Below, piece by piece: positions 13,307 through 24,435 of a DNA stretch of 64,000 nucleotides. Position numbers and translations under genes: made by a program. Numbering within the stretch: the stretch's first letter is position 1; the number at the start of each line of letters is the position of its first letter. The stretch comes from Candolleomyces eurysporus (Eukaryota; Basidiomycota; Agaricomycetes; Agaricales; Psathyrellaceae). The stretch is from NCBI GenBank assembly GCA_027579435.1, contig JANBPK010000923.1, forward strand, positions 1 to 64,000. The letters are read 5' to 3'. Below the pieces are notes generated by a model. That model saw only the letters and a list, made by a program, of their open reading frames with translations. It was not told the DNA's origin and ran no database searches.

Positions 13307-15127
13307 TCAGGCCGCACTCCCAGGCCCCACCATCACCTTCAACACCATGTTTCCATCGTCGTCCACCCCCTTGGCCATCATCTCAAAGGCCTTCTTGGTA
13401 TCGTCCAGGCCAAATCGATGAGTGACGAGGTTGTCCACACCGTCCAGCTCGCCGCTCGCTAGCAAGGCGAGTGCATCAGGGTATGTGTCGCAGTACCGGA
13501 ACGAGCCAAGAATGTCGACTTCACGGCACGCTGCGCTGCTCAGAGGCATCATCACGTTCCGTGAACCCATGCCGATGAGCATGACCTTGCCGCCTGTGCA
13601 AGCACCCTAATAAAAANCGAGATATATGGTCAGCCGACAGCTCGGTTAGAAGAGAGAGGACAGGAGGCAGAAAGAATGTCGACCAAAAGTCATCATGCTA
13701 ATGATGCAATGTCGTACGGTGGTAATATCGCTTATAGCATATCACGATGATGCAAGAAGGAGGGGAAGTGTGACAAGTGACGAGGAAAGAAAGGGCCAGG
13801 TTTCAAAAAACATGAGAAAGGAAAAAGCTGAAGCATGCTGGGAATGGGGATCAAGATGAAACCCGAAGCCGAGATGAAAAAAATAGGGAGAGCGGGAACG
13901 GGCGAAAGGCCATGAAAACGAGGACACGAAAAGTAAACTCCGAACTCGATGAAGGTACTCGTACTCTGCCACAATCAGCCTCATTCCCGCTTCCTTTCGG
14001 AGTTGGAATGGAAAGTAAGAGATAACCGGAGAAGGGATGATGAAGTGAAGACAATAATGAAGCATGCAGGTAGAGGAAAAGATACTCACGAAGACGCTCA
14101 TTTGGATGGCCATTTCTGCGCCAGTGCATTCGTAGACGAGATCAAAGCCATCCTTCTGACCAAACTCGTTAAGGATGCTGGACATGTTATCCTTGAGCCG
14201 TCGCATCTGGTCGTCGATCTCCTTCCTTTTTTCTGCCGAGAGTTGCTGTGGTGTGGCTTGCGGTCTTGACTGGGGCTGGGAGTGTGAGCATGAGTGTGAT
14301 GAGGATGGGGATGATGACGAGGATGGGAGGCAGAAGGTTTGGCTTGCGAATCCGTGTGTCTTTGCGAATTCGAGACGTGAGGGATTGATGTCGACGGCGA
14401 CGACCTTGCTGGCACCTCTGGCTTTGGCGAGTGCGCAAGCAAGAAGACCGATCGTGCCCACGCCGAAAACAAGTACGGTCTGGCCAGCGGCAAGATTAGC
14501 GCGCCTAGAAGCGTGGATAAGGACGGAGAGGGGTTCGGCGAGGGATGCTTGTTCAAATGAGCAAGAATCTGGGAGACTAGAATAAAGGTAGGGCTGTAAG
14601 TCGAAAAGGACTGCAGATTGTGCAAGAGAAAACGCACGGATGGACGACGAAGGCAGGGTGGTTCATTTTTTCTTGGAGCGTTCCATCAAAGTGGGGGNAA
14701 TACGCTCGCACTCGAGCAAAACTTCATGGCCTTGCAGAGGTTGTACCGCTGCTTCTGGCAGTACGAACACTGTCGGCAGTAGATACCGGCCTCGATCGCA
14801 ACGCGTTGGCCGACGCGTAGGTGGGTGACGCCGCTTCCAATGGCCGTGACGATACCGGCGGCTTCGTGGCCCAGGACGAGGGGCTGGCGGACCTGGAAGT
14901 CACCGTTGCGGCCATGCGAGTAGTAGTGCACTGTGGGAGAGGGTGAGGACGGCTCGATAGGAGACGGACGAGGATGACGCACGATCTGAGCCGCAGAGAC
15001 CGGTCGCGAGGACCTGGATCTGGGCTTCGTGAGGCTTGGGGGGCCAGAGGGGGCGCTCCTCGACGCGGAGTTCGCGACCGGTGCCGGGGTAGAGGACGGC
15101 AGCGTTGGTGGTCTGGACGGAGGCCAT
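13307..15127 (-). CDS. Zinc-dependent medium-chain dehydrogenase, sorbitol/xylitol dehydrogenase type
   Basis: NAD(P)-dependent polyol dehydrogenase (MDR superfamily), expected to interconvert polyols and ketoses in the cytosol. Exons are 15127-14983, 14930-14638, 14576-14090 and 13606-13307. With the N at 14698 ignored they total 1224 nt, or 407 residues. Catalytic-zinc ligands appear in GLCGSDLHYY and LVLGHEAAGIV. The structural-zinc quartet is in CRQCSYCQKQRYNLC. The Rossmann turn is VFGVGTIGLLACALAKA. Between that turn and YECTG lies a Ser/His/Gln-rich insert (LPSSSSSPSSSHSCSHSQPQ) that makes this linker longer than usual. The last intron, 13607-14089, is 483 nt, long for this genome. An in-frame ATG exists at 15229, but a TATA-like box sits immediately in front of it, so 15127 (MASVQTTNAAVLY) is preferred. 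Substrate is not determined by sequence. Confidence 0.9.
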
Positions 15128-15227
15128 TGGGAAGGACGATGGAGAGGAGGTGGTGGAGGACGGCGGGGACGACGAGGAGAGGGGGGATATGTTATGGAGG
15201 AGAGGAGAGACGCGGAAAAGGAGAGCC

Positions 15228-15235
15228 ATTATATA
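15228..15235 (-). promoter_or_regulatory. TATA-like box of the zinc dehydrogenase gene; decides the start codon
   Basis: On the minus strand the sequence reads TATATAAT and overlaps the ATG at 15229. Transcription starting some 30-60 nt downstream would leave that ATG outside the mRNA and make 15127 the first usable start. This is inference from position; no transcript data are available. Confidence 0.45.
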
Positions 15236-18200
15236 GCAGCGAGCAGGAGAGGAACTGCAGCGAATGAATACAGGCCGAAGACCGAGCTGCAGAAATCGAA
15301 AAGCAGAGACGAGCTCATCGCCGGCAGTAGTTGCCCAGATCCCGATCCCCCCGCTTTGGGAGGAAAGGACGAATTTCTCCCCACGCCAGATCAGGCAGCA
15401 TCAGATCCGATCTCAGATCCTCCCCTGTCACACGGCTCCTTCCAGCGGACCGACGACCGAGCGTGCCTTTCGCCGCCAGGCCTCCTCCTCCTCCAGCTCC
15501 AGCGCTGCGAGCTCTCTAATATTCGCAGATCCACCCCAGATAACTCGCNGCGCCGGGACCTCTCGCATCCCCTCCACCCATCGCCCTACACCCTCCAGCC
15601 CNACCCGCCAGCCCCCCCTGCAGCCAGTCGCCAACCACAGACGCTGGCTGCCCACGCCCGCCCTGACGTTGTTGTTCTCGTTTTAGCAGTTCGTTTTCCG
15701 TCTCTATCCCTTTGTTACTAAACGTCTGTCAAAAGCGTGTCGCCACGAGTAGCAATACAATCGCGATTCTCCGTATTGACATCACCTTCCTCTCTCTTCC
15801 ATCCCGGACGTCGGAGCTCGGGTGGCAATGGGCTCAAGGCGTGGCCTGCGCCCTGCACGCCCTTCTCTTGTTCAATTCGGCTGTTGGCTTTCCTTTCGTA
15901 GCCAGTCACAACAGGGTCGTTTTGTTCGTCAAAATCCTATGTTGACCCCAGCTACAAACTCGCTATCAAGCTCCGTCAGAGTCGATTGATCTCCATTACA
16001 GTTGGTGCTACTAGTGTTGTTCGTCATTTTACATACCTTTCGGCGGTGGGGTTCGGATTTCCCAAATACTATTGTTCATGGCGACCGACGCCCACCGACT
16101 GGGATCCGTGCACTAGTGGCTTTTCAATTGTAATGGCTTTGCATACTACCCATCTCCTCCGCTCGTCAGACTTGCTCTCCATTTCAATTGATTTTTCTGC
16201 ATAACACTTCCGACCGCCTCCCGAGTTTGCGGTGGACATCATTCATGGTTCCTAACAAGGGATGCCCGCCAGCAAAAAACATGTCAGGACGCTGACGCTC
16301 AGACCACTTCTCGACCCCGCCCGCCATATGCACTACATGTCTTGCAGCTCAAATTCCATTCCACTCGGTCCGACACCCGCCGCTGGGTGAGGTATTTTTC
16401 AGCAACTGTGCATTCAGGCAAATGGGGCAGCATTGGATGGAAAATAATCATCCAGGTCAGGTCCCAGATCAGAATGCGGGGTAACGGCTATCCACTCACT
16501 CCCCCCTCTCCATGCGCATGCGTGCGTACGCAACAGATGCGCGAACCCCCGCTGCATCGGCTACTATGCCTGTCGTCCTTATTTGACTGTATTTGATACA
16601 GATGGATGTATGCGGACCGTGCTTGGCCTTTTTCTGCGAATTATGCCGTTCCTTCTCGTATTCTCTCCGGTGGCCGACGGACGAGGGTGTGATAGATGCT
16701 GTTTTTTTTTTTCCTAATTGCAGAGTTGTGGTTATTGTAGGATGCGGTGATGAATTTGAGGGGGAGATAAGGTTCAAAACGCGGGTTTGTACTATTCTAC
16801 TCCACGAATGCGCTTGTTGTATGAAATTTCGAATGGTACAAGGTATTGTCCGCCGCGCCCACAAACGAAAACCCACTTGACGACCCTAACGTCGGAGCGC
16901 TCAATCGCCCACTAATCACTCCCTCTCGTAACGCAGAACCGAAAACCGATATTCTCGAAATTAAGGGCGTTACATAGCACATTCTTGACTTGGGAAAAAA
17001 AAAACAAATAAATCACCGGTCTGGTTGACAACTTGCACCGAGCACACGACCTTTGCAGCACGACACACCAACGGCTACTTAAACCAAAAAAGAATGTTAA
17101 ACGTTGGACGACACGCCCCCCTTCTTCGCGCGCTGAATTCCCGGATCCCCGAAGAGAGGTCACGAACGCTTATTTCATATGTCCCCCAGATTTCGTGAAG
17201 GCAACGTTGCACTGCACGACTGACCTCGAGTTCCTTCGTTTCTGTCCGTCCGTCTGACTGTCTGCTTGCCCGCCTGGTTTGATGAAGATGAAGCACCATA
17301 CTTCTCTGACTTCTTTTCTTTCTTCTCGATCGGTGGTTGCCGAAACGAACTTGCACGGGGCCCACGAACACGAACACGAACACACGACCGTGTCTGAGCT
17401 ACGCACGGCACGGATTCCTGCGCATTCATTCCATCCATTCGCTGATTCGTTGACTCGTTCGTGTTCGTTCAATTCATTCAGTCGGATTTATATTTAACTC
17501 ACATGCCATCATACGGCCGTGTATCGTACCTCGCACTCAGAAGCTTGTTGCATGGGTTGCAACAACTGAATTGAGTTGGTAACGTTGGGCTCTCTCTCAA
17601 TGAAGACATATACATCATGATCATCGATCTCTGGCCATGGGGTTTGCGCAAGGGAAACTCCGTCGACATCGAAGCCATGCCATGGGTGGAAAAAGTGTGC
17701 AGAGTATGGGGTACGGCATAGAGTGTGTGTCAGTACCATGTGAAAAAAGCCGCCTTGAAATGGTATTCCGAGACTTTGACCAGAGAGTTTTTACTTAACG
17801 TTAGTCAGTCGAGTCAGTGTAGAGCAGCTGGCAGGCGTCCTAAAACAATCATCGATCGAGTGTCATGTTATTTATGATGATGATAGATGGATAGAGAGAG
17901 ATGTGTACCAAGCAATAATATCGCTTACCATACACCAACCAAAGTGGCACTCGAGAACCCGGCCGCTGGATCCCGCACAGATGCGCATGCCATACATACA
18001 CGTTTTTGTTGGCGGAAGTAAACCAGAGGAAAGGGGGGNCCAGATAGATAGATGGGTTACCAGAGTCAGAGTCGTCGACTCGGAGATTCCCTGGAGGCTC
18101 GTCGACGGTTTGAGCTCGACGAAATTGGCCGATGAACGGGTACTTGAAGCCGACAGGATTTTAGAGGATGCGCCGGCCTTTGAATAAGGAAATTGGGAGG

Positions 18201-18728
18201 GTTAACAAGGACATTTAGTCGAGAACATCCATTTATCCGGGGATCTTTCGTTCCTGCTTCCACTTCCGCGATTACCAGAATAGGTCTAGTCGACGGATCT
18301 CCCAGAGTCTGGAGGCGGGGCAGGACACAATACGCCGTTAGTGGGTGGGTTTTGTAGCCTGAGGTCGGATGGTCGAGCCGGATGTTGATCCAACGCATCT
18401 TTTGAGGGTGTTTCTCTGGAAGATAATATTTTGCGAGTCTGGTCCATGAACCGCCTCTCACAGCCCGGTCAGGTTCTTGAGCTCGACTCGAACCAGTTGT
18501 CTAGAGTCCTTCAAGAGGTTTCTATGTTTAGTTTTTCGGAGCGCGTACCGAGAGCTCCTGTCACACCGTATCCGGCTATCTGAATCCTAATTAGATTAGA
18601 TAGCCATATGTAGATGATCCTCTGGCGTGCTAATATAAGCGTTCCTCCTCCTCCTTGGGCTCACCTCTCGAGTCCCGGACAGCACTCATCGTTGACAAGC
18701 TATTCTTCTTCATCTATCGCAATCAGCC
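15236..18728. other. 3.5-kb divergent intergenic region
   Basis: This lies between two divergently transcribed oxidoreductase genes. The first kilobase beside the zinc dehydrogenase is rich in C/T-runs and CTCC repeats, as in fungal promoters and leaders. No frame with a recognisable family was found. There is a short ACGAAC/ACGAACAC run near 17365-17390. Three Ns lie here (15549, 15602, 18039). Confidence 0.5.
18633..18639 (+). promoter_or_regulatory. TATA-like box upstream of the KduD-like gene
   Basis: ATATAAG lies about 90 nt upstream of the ATG at 18729, followed by a CT-rich stretch (CCTCCTCCTTGG) and TCATCTATCGCAATC before the start. The spacing fits a short 5' leader. Confidence 0.4.
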
Positions 18729-21700
18729 ATGGACCCGCCTGTCATTCTGCCCGCTCTCGATCTCTTCTCGCTCAAGGGCCAGAACGTATTGATCACTGGC
18801 GCTACTAGGGGTGAGTAGTATTCCATGGACCCTTTGGCTTTCAGTTTCGCTTTTGGTTTCGCTCTTGCTTTCATTTCTTCATATTTCTTCTTTTAATTCT
18901 TCACCGTCCTTCTGGAGCTTTGCCTACGCCGATCCGCGCACCGACTGTGGCATTTTCATGGAAGTGCGACCTAACGGGTCCTTCGTTCCGTCCACCGGGA
19001 GGCTTCATTAATATCGGGGATCCACAAAGTCGAGCGTTTTCCAGACGCCATCCACCACACTAGCTATCTCCTATCAAAGCCATTCTCCATGCTGCTGCTG
19101 GCAGCCGTGCATCGCAGCCATCAATCATCGAACCACCCCCTCCAACGCCTTCTTTTCCCTCACTTCTTCTTCATCATCGGGTTTCGCGATGATCCAGCTA
19201 CCGTCAATCATCCATCATGCACAGTTAAACGTCGAGCGTGGAACGTGAACGTCGTCCGGACCTGGAGAATCCAGGCCCTCGAGCGCCTTCCCCATCACCT
19301 CCCCCCTCCCTAAACCAGGAAATGATCGTGCGTCCTATGCGCTAACGCCGATCTTTGCCAAGTTCCTTTCGCTTGGCCGCCAGCTCGCCTGATGGGTTCG
19401 AGAACGAATCCGGGCGCCATGGGTGTGTCGCTGTTGTCGGCCACTTCCACGGAGCTGGCCATGGGTCGAGGCCAGCAGACGATGATCAGGGTCGTCGTAT
19501 GGCGCCACAACCAACCCTAAACCGTCCTCCAAGTTGCGCGATATGCCAATTATTATCGGGCCATTCGACCGGTGGGAGGCGTTCGTTATTGTGTCGATTT
19601 GCAAGCTGCACCCTGGCCTTGAATCGAAAAAACATTGCCTTGTACCTGAAAATGGTTTAGGTGGGCCTGTCAGGACGAACCAATCGATGGCTTGGACCTG
19701 TATTGATTTCGGTCCTGGCGTGGCTGCCCTCTCCAATCTTCCTTTCAACCATGTTCGACGACGGGGCCCGTCGGGCAGCGGGGCGATGAAGGTTCCAATC
19801 AAGGGAGGAAGGGCCGCTTGGACAAAGCTGGGTCAAATTAATCAGCATCGCCACCCCCTCTCCCCTTGGGCATATTTTTGGGTGTCCGTCTCCGCTCCCC
19901 TCGGTGATGATTTCCTCCATTCCCAACGATGGATCGTCCGATGTGCAGGTCTGTCATACCAAAGCTGGCATAGTTTTTTTGCTGTATGATCAACGACCAA
20001 CGACCAGATCGCCTCAGTTCCTATCCCTTGCCCTTTTCCCCCTTTTGCTGCGTGCTGACATATACCGATCTCGTTGGGACGGGTGCTGTTCACCCCGCAC
20101 TTTGTCTTCCCATCATCATCGCGAGCTTATCTGTGGGCGGCCGGAGGGGTCCATCGGCCCGTCTGTCGGGGTTACCGCTTCGAGGAGTATTCCGGTCATG
20201 CGGGGACCCCCGTATGCTTGCTTTTGGTCGGTGCGACCTCCGGCTAGCATCATGTGCTAGCTGCATGGGTCGTACCTATGTTTTGGCTCTTATCTGTGAT
20301 TTTCTGGCCTTTTTTTTACAAAACTTTTAGACGATTTTTACGCGATCTTGATTTCCTCAACTGTTTCCGTCCTTAAACCGAATATTCTGCTGACCAACAT
20401 ATCCTTAGGAATTGGAGCAGCGTGTGCTTTGGCGCTAGCTGAAGCCGGGGCGTCTATCTGTCTGGTCCAACGTCACGCCTCCGATAGCGCGGAGCCTAAC
20501 CTCGAGACTTACAATGCGATCAAGGCGTATATTAAAAACAGTGAGCTCCACTACTTGGCTTGGAATCCTCATGTTACTCATATGACGGCGCTAATAATCC
20601 TAGAGGCCTCAGAGCAAGCCGTCGAGGTCGTATACTGCGATCTGGACAACCTCGATGAAGTCAAGGGTCTCTTTGAAAAAGGCCTCGAGGTTATGCCAGG
20701 AAAAGAAATCAACGTTCTAGTCAACTGCGCTGGAATCCAGAGGAGGGCTCCGGCCGTTGACTTTCCAGAGCACGATTGGGACGAGGTGAGTTCCGAGTAC
20801 ATCTCCATCTCCCCTGTCTATGTCATGTTCCTTGAGACCGGTCGGTGATCTACCAGCTAAATTTTCGGCATTCATTTATGTTTTCCATGTTCCCGCCCTT
20901 TTTTGGGTACCTTTATTCACCGCTCCCTGACTCTATGCGCCGTCTTCCCTTCACGCTGGCGCATGCCATTCGACGTTTAGGAAGTAAACATTTTCGCCCT
21001 ATCAGGATACCGACGTCATCACATTCGGTATCCACGTTTATGGGAGCCCCTTTCATTCCGGGGGCTTTCTCGTGCGTTGTTTGAATTCACGTCTTTCTTT
21101 CTTTCTTTCTGCGGTTCATTCTGGCTATTTTATTGCCATTTCCTCTCGGATACCTCCGCAGATGCCAGGATTTATCTCCATCTGCCTTAATTTGCGTCCA
21201 TTCGCCCCGAAGTGCCACCTTTCTTTCCTCTTCGGTACTACCCTGCGTCGGGCGTACGCTGTTGTCGGAGTTTCCGGTACACCAGCCTCAAACCCTTGCG
21301 TGCACGCGACAAAGCCTTTGGCTCTGCCGAGAGTGCGCATGTTTTTATCTCTCCCTTTTCGACTTGATGAAGAGTTCGCTCCCTATTCCCGGTACCTTTC
21401 ATTCGGACATTTGCGCACTTCTAACATCGCACCTCTTTCATTCTTTGCCATGCAGTCTCGGCATTTCAAGTTTGAACCCTTGTTTCTTTCTCTTACTTCG
21501 GCCCGTCGCACTGCCAGCTTGCATGCAGCTTTGACTTTTTTTTCTTTCTCTTGCGTCATTCATATTCCCCATTTGCTCGGCAGGAGAACGCCTCTCGCAC
21601 TTTCCAACTGCGGCTGCATGAAGTTGGATGAGCATCAGGGAACTAGACGAGCTCGTGGCACCATTGGTGATGTCACGGCTGTCTGGCGCATCAAAGGTAC

Positions 21701-24435
21701 AAAGGTGCCGTTTGCTATTGCGATCCCGACCATTCATCAGGATTCCATCTTTCAAATGTTTTCGCGCCGTGAGGTGCCGTGAATCGGACAGCTCGAGAGA
21801 GACTGCGACACGGACGCGAAATGGAGGGTAGTACGATGGTGGCCTCTTCCCGTTCGCGATCGTCCTCGCCCCTTCATCGATTTACCCGTCAGACTATTTG
21901 GTTTTCGATAGGTTTTCGTTCGAGAAGGGAGGTTTGCGGTTTGCTTGATAATCATTGTGCATCTTGTTCTGCTTCGCTTCGCTCATTTTCTCCATGGTTA
22001 TGTTTATGGGGGACATTCCGAGTGTCGTCATCGTATCTTCGGCTAACTCTTTCACAACTCCAACTTGATCTTGTGCAATCGCAGCAGTTGCCGACTGCCG
22101 ATTTGGATGATCGTCCCCCAAATTCTTGGAGACTCTTCAGCACCTTTCTTCACGCTTTTGGAGCCCATCTTGATATGAATTATTCTTCATTATTGTCCTT
22201 GTGACGTGCTGCACTTTGTAGGCGCCTGTTTGACTTTTTGATTGTGGATTGCGCACCGGCCCCCGGGGTTTGTGGACCTCTCACCGAACGCCTTCAAGGG
22301 GCCGGCGGTTGATAGTCACTCCGTGCTCCGAACGCAGCGCGCGCCTCTTGCGCCCAATCCCTCGGTTTCGCCGACTAGGGTCTGTTTTCTTTCTCCAAGA
22401 CCCTGATTTTCTCGTTATCCTCTGTTCTGGCCCGACTTTTCTATCCAATCAGGATATTAGTGGGTGAACAGATCACCGACCTTCAAGTAAATGGCAGTTC
22501 TCGATCATTCAAACATTTCTATTTGCCCCTTTCACTCTTACTTGAAGCGACTAGCTGACTAACTGCGTCGTCTCGCGCACCGGTATAGGTCATCAATACA
22601 AACCTGAAGTCTGTGTGGCTGCTGTCCCAATCCGCAGGAAGGCATATGGTTGCCAAACGTCGCGGAAAAATCATCAACTTCTGTTCTCTCTTGACCTTCC
22701 AAGGGGGGCTCACCGTTCCTGCCTATGCCGCAGCGAAAGGTGCCCTTGGACAGCTCACCAAGGCCTTGGCCAATGAGTGGAGCAAGGATAACGTTCAGGT
22801 CAACGGCATTTGTCCCGGATACATCAAGACCGATATGTGAGTACTCTGTCTTGCGTTATTTGATCCTATGTTTTCTTTNCTTTTTTTTCTTTTTCACCCA
22901 ATCTTCGTTTCCCTGTTTGTGTCGTTGCCCTGTCAGCTCTTCGGCTTATCTGATAGCCTCATGTCATCCTGTGAAGACCAGCAGAGCAGAGTAACTCTAC
23001 TAGTGCCGCAGGGAGAGAGGTAGCCGCTGAGCCGGCAGCCGTTTCTATCTTATCTTCCTCATAGCCTCATTATTGTCCATCGTTTGGTTTTTCCATTTCT
23101 ACTTCACCACATCACTTCCTTTCTCAATTCCTTTCACATCGAGTCTTGTGCACGGTGCCCGTACCACCCGTAACAACCACAACGGGCGACGTCCCGGCGG
23201 GTTGGTTCGCGTCTTACCATTCCGAATTACAATTTAAATCGGAATCTGGTGAGGGCGCGTCGCCACCCCCTTTTCGCGGTCCCTTGCTGTGCAACCACTG
23301 TCCTTCTCAGTTTCACTTGACATTTCCTTTCTTGATAGCGCAAGGCGTGTTCTCCACTCCATTTGCGTCGTTGTTTGGGTTTCACAGTTCCTTACCAGGC
23401 GGCCCGCCTGTTCAACCTTTCAAATAGCTGACAAAGTGGCCCAAAAGCTGTCTTTTGACGCCGCACGAGCGGCGCATGGCTGTTGGACATATTCTGCCTT
23501 AATCTCGTTTGACATATCTTCTGGGGCCACCTGGAACACCTATTTTCGCTGATTCCATTCTTCCTTTTCATTTCGGGTTTTTATATTCCAGATTTCTTTT
23601 TGCTGCTCCGTCGGAATGGCGTGTCGTGGTCATGATGACAGATGCCATGAGTTGCCGACCCTTTGCCTTTCGCGAACGAGTCCTAGGGACTCGTAGAATG
23701 GCCTCATTTTGGACATTTTTCGACATTTTTTNCCTTTAATGTCGCTTGTCCCTCCTTGGCTCGTGGAGCCCGAGCAGACAAGTTGTGTTTTGTCGCTTGA
23801 TGAAAGGGAGATATGGCAACCTATCACTGGTTTCTCAAACCCCAACTTCTTGATTGGTGCACAGGTTCCGACACTGGTATACCTCAGCATTGTGGCGAGC
23901 GCGGGAGCCTCTATACATTCGATTGAATACTTCACTCTGTATTCATCGGATCTCTGACGTTCATTAATTGAACGCGGTTGCAGAACTTGACCTTTTGGGA
24001 TGTCTGCTCTTGAATTCCCGCCAGTTTTGCTGCATCAGCGCACGTTGACTGATCTAAATTTATAAATCGCTTCTTTCTGCTTTTATTTGCCGGGAAGGTT
24101 GACAAGCCTTGACACCGGCGCTGTCTATTCTTTTTGTTTAATTCACATTCTCCCCGATTTCTTCCAACGTTTCGCTAACGTGGTTTTCATTTTAGGAACG
24201 AGAAACTCCTGGCGGACCCTGTCAGGCTACGTCAAATATCTGAGAGAATTCCGGCTGGCAGGTGGGGCGAGCCACGCGACTTTGCGGGCCCTGTTGTGTT
24301 CCTTGCCAGTAACGCTAGCCAGTACGTCTGTGGTGAACTTGTGGTTGTCGATGGGGTAAGTCTCCTTTAACTCCCTTCGTATTCCTGACTGAGTTTTCTC
24401 CTCTTTGTAACCCTTAGGGTTGGATGGGCCGGTAA
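18729..24435 (+). CDS. Short-chain dehydrogenase, 2-deoxy-D-gluconate 3-dehydrogenase (KduD) type
   Basis: NAD(P)-dependent SDR reductase related to KduD; the family oxidises 2-deoxy- or keto-deoxy-gluconate-like sugars. Six exons: 18729-18810, 20409-20540, 20604-20785, 22589-22836, 24196-24355 and 24418-24435. They total 822 nt, or 273 residues. The cofactor glycine motif TGATRGIGAA is split by intron 1. NCAGIQ follows, then the catalytic triad region with Ser in INFCSLL and Tyr/Lys in [10 protein letters not shown]. Then come the [10 protein letters not shown] motif after the active site, and IPAGRWGEP plus VDGGWMGR at the end. Introns 2 and 5 are 63 and 62 nt. Introns 1, 3 and 4 are 1598, 1803 and 1359 nt, yet have proper GT-AG ends and join exons in frame. 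Coding sequence is only about 14 percent of the gene. Family assignment is firm; the exact substrate is not. Confidence 0.9.
20786..22588 (+). other. Exceptionally long intron 3 of the KduD-like gene
   Basis: An 1803-nt intron with donor GTGAGT and acceptor TATAG, pyrimidine-rich on the coding strand and containing a TTTC microsatellite (about 21093-21110). It contains an open frame at 21072-21782 (+, 236 codons). That frame is rich in Ser, Leu, Phe and Arg and looks like translated CT-rich sequence; no family is recognised. Introns 1 (18811-20408) and 4 (22837-24195) are of the same kind but have no frame of that length. Confidence 0.7.

Noticed and set aside
19335..19802. 155-codon minus-strand frame inside intron 1 of the KduD-like gene
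   Set aside because: No recognisable domain, no start context, and a plus-strand frame of similar length overlaps it; best read as a chance frame.
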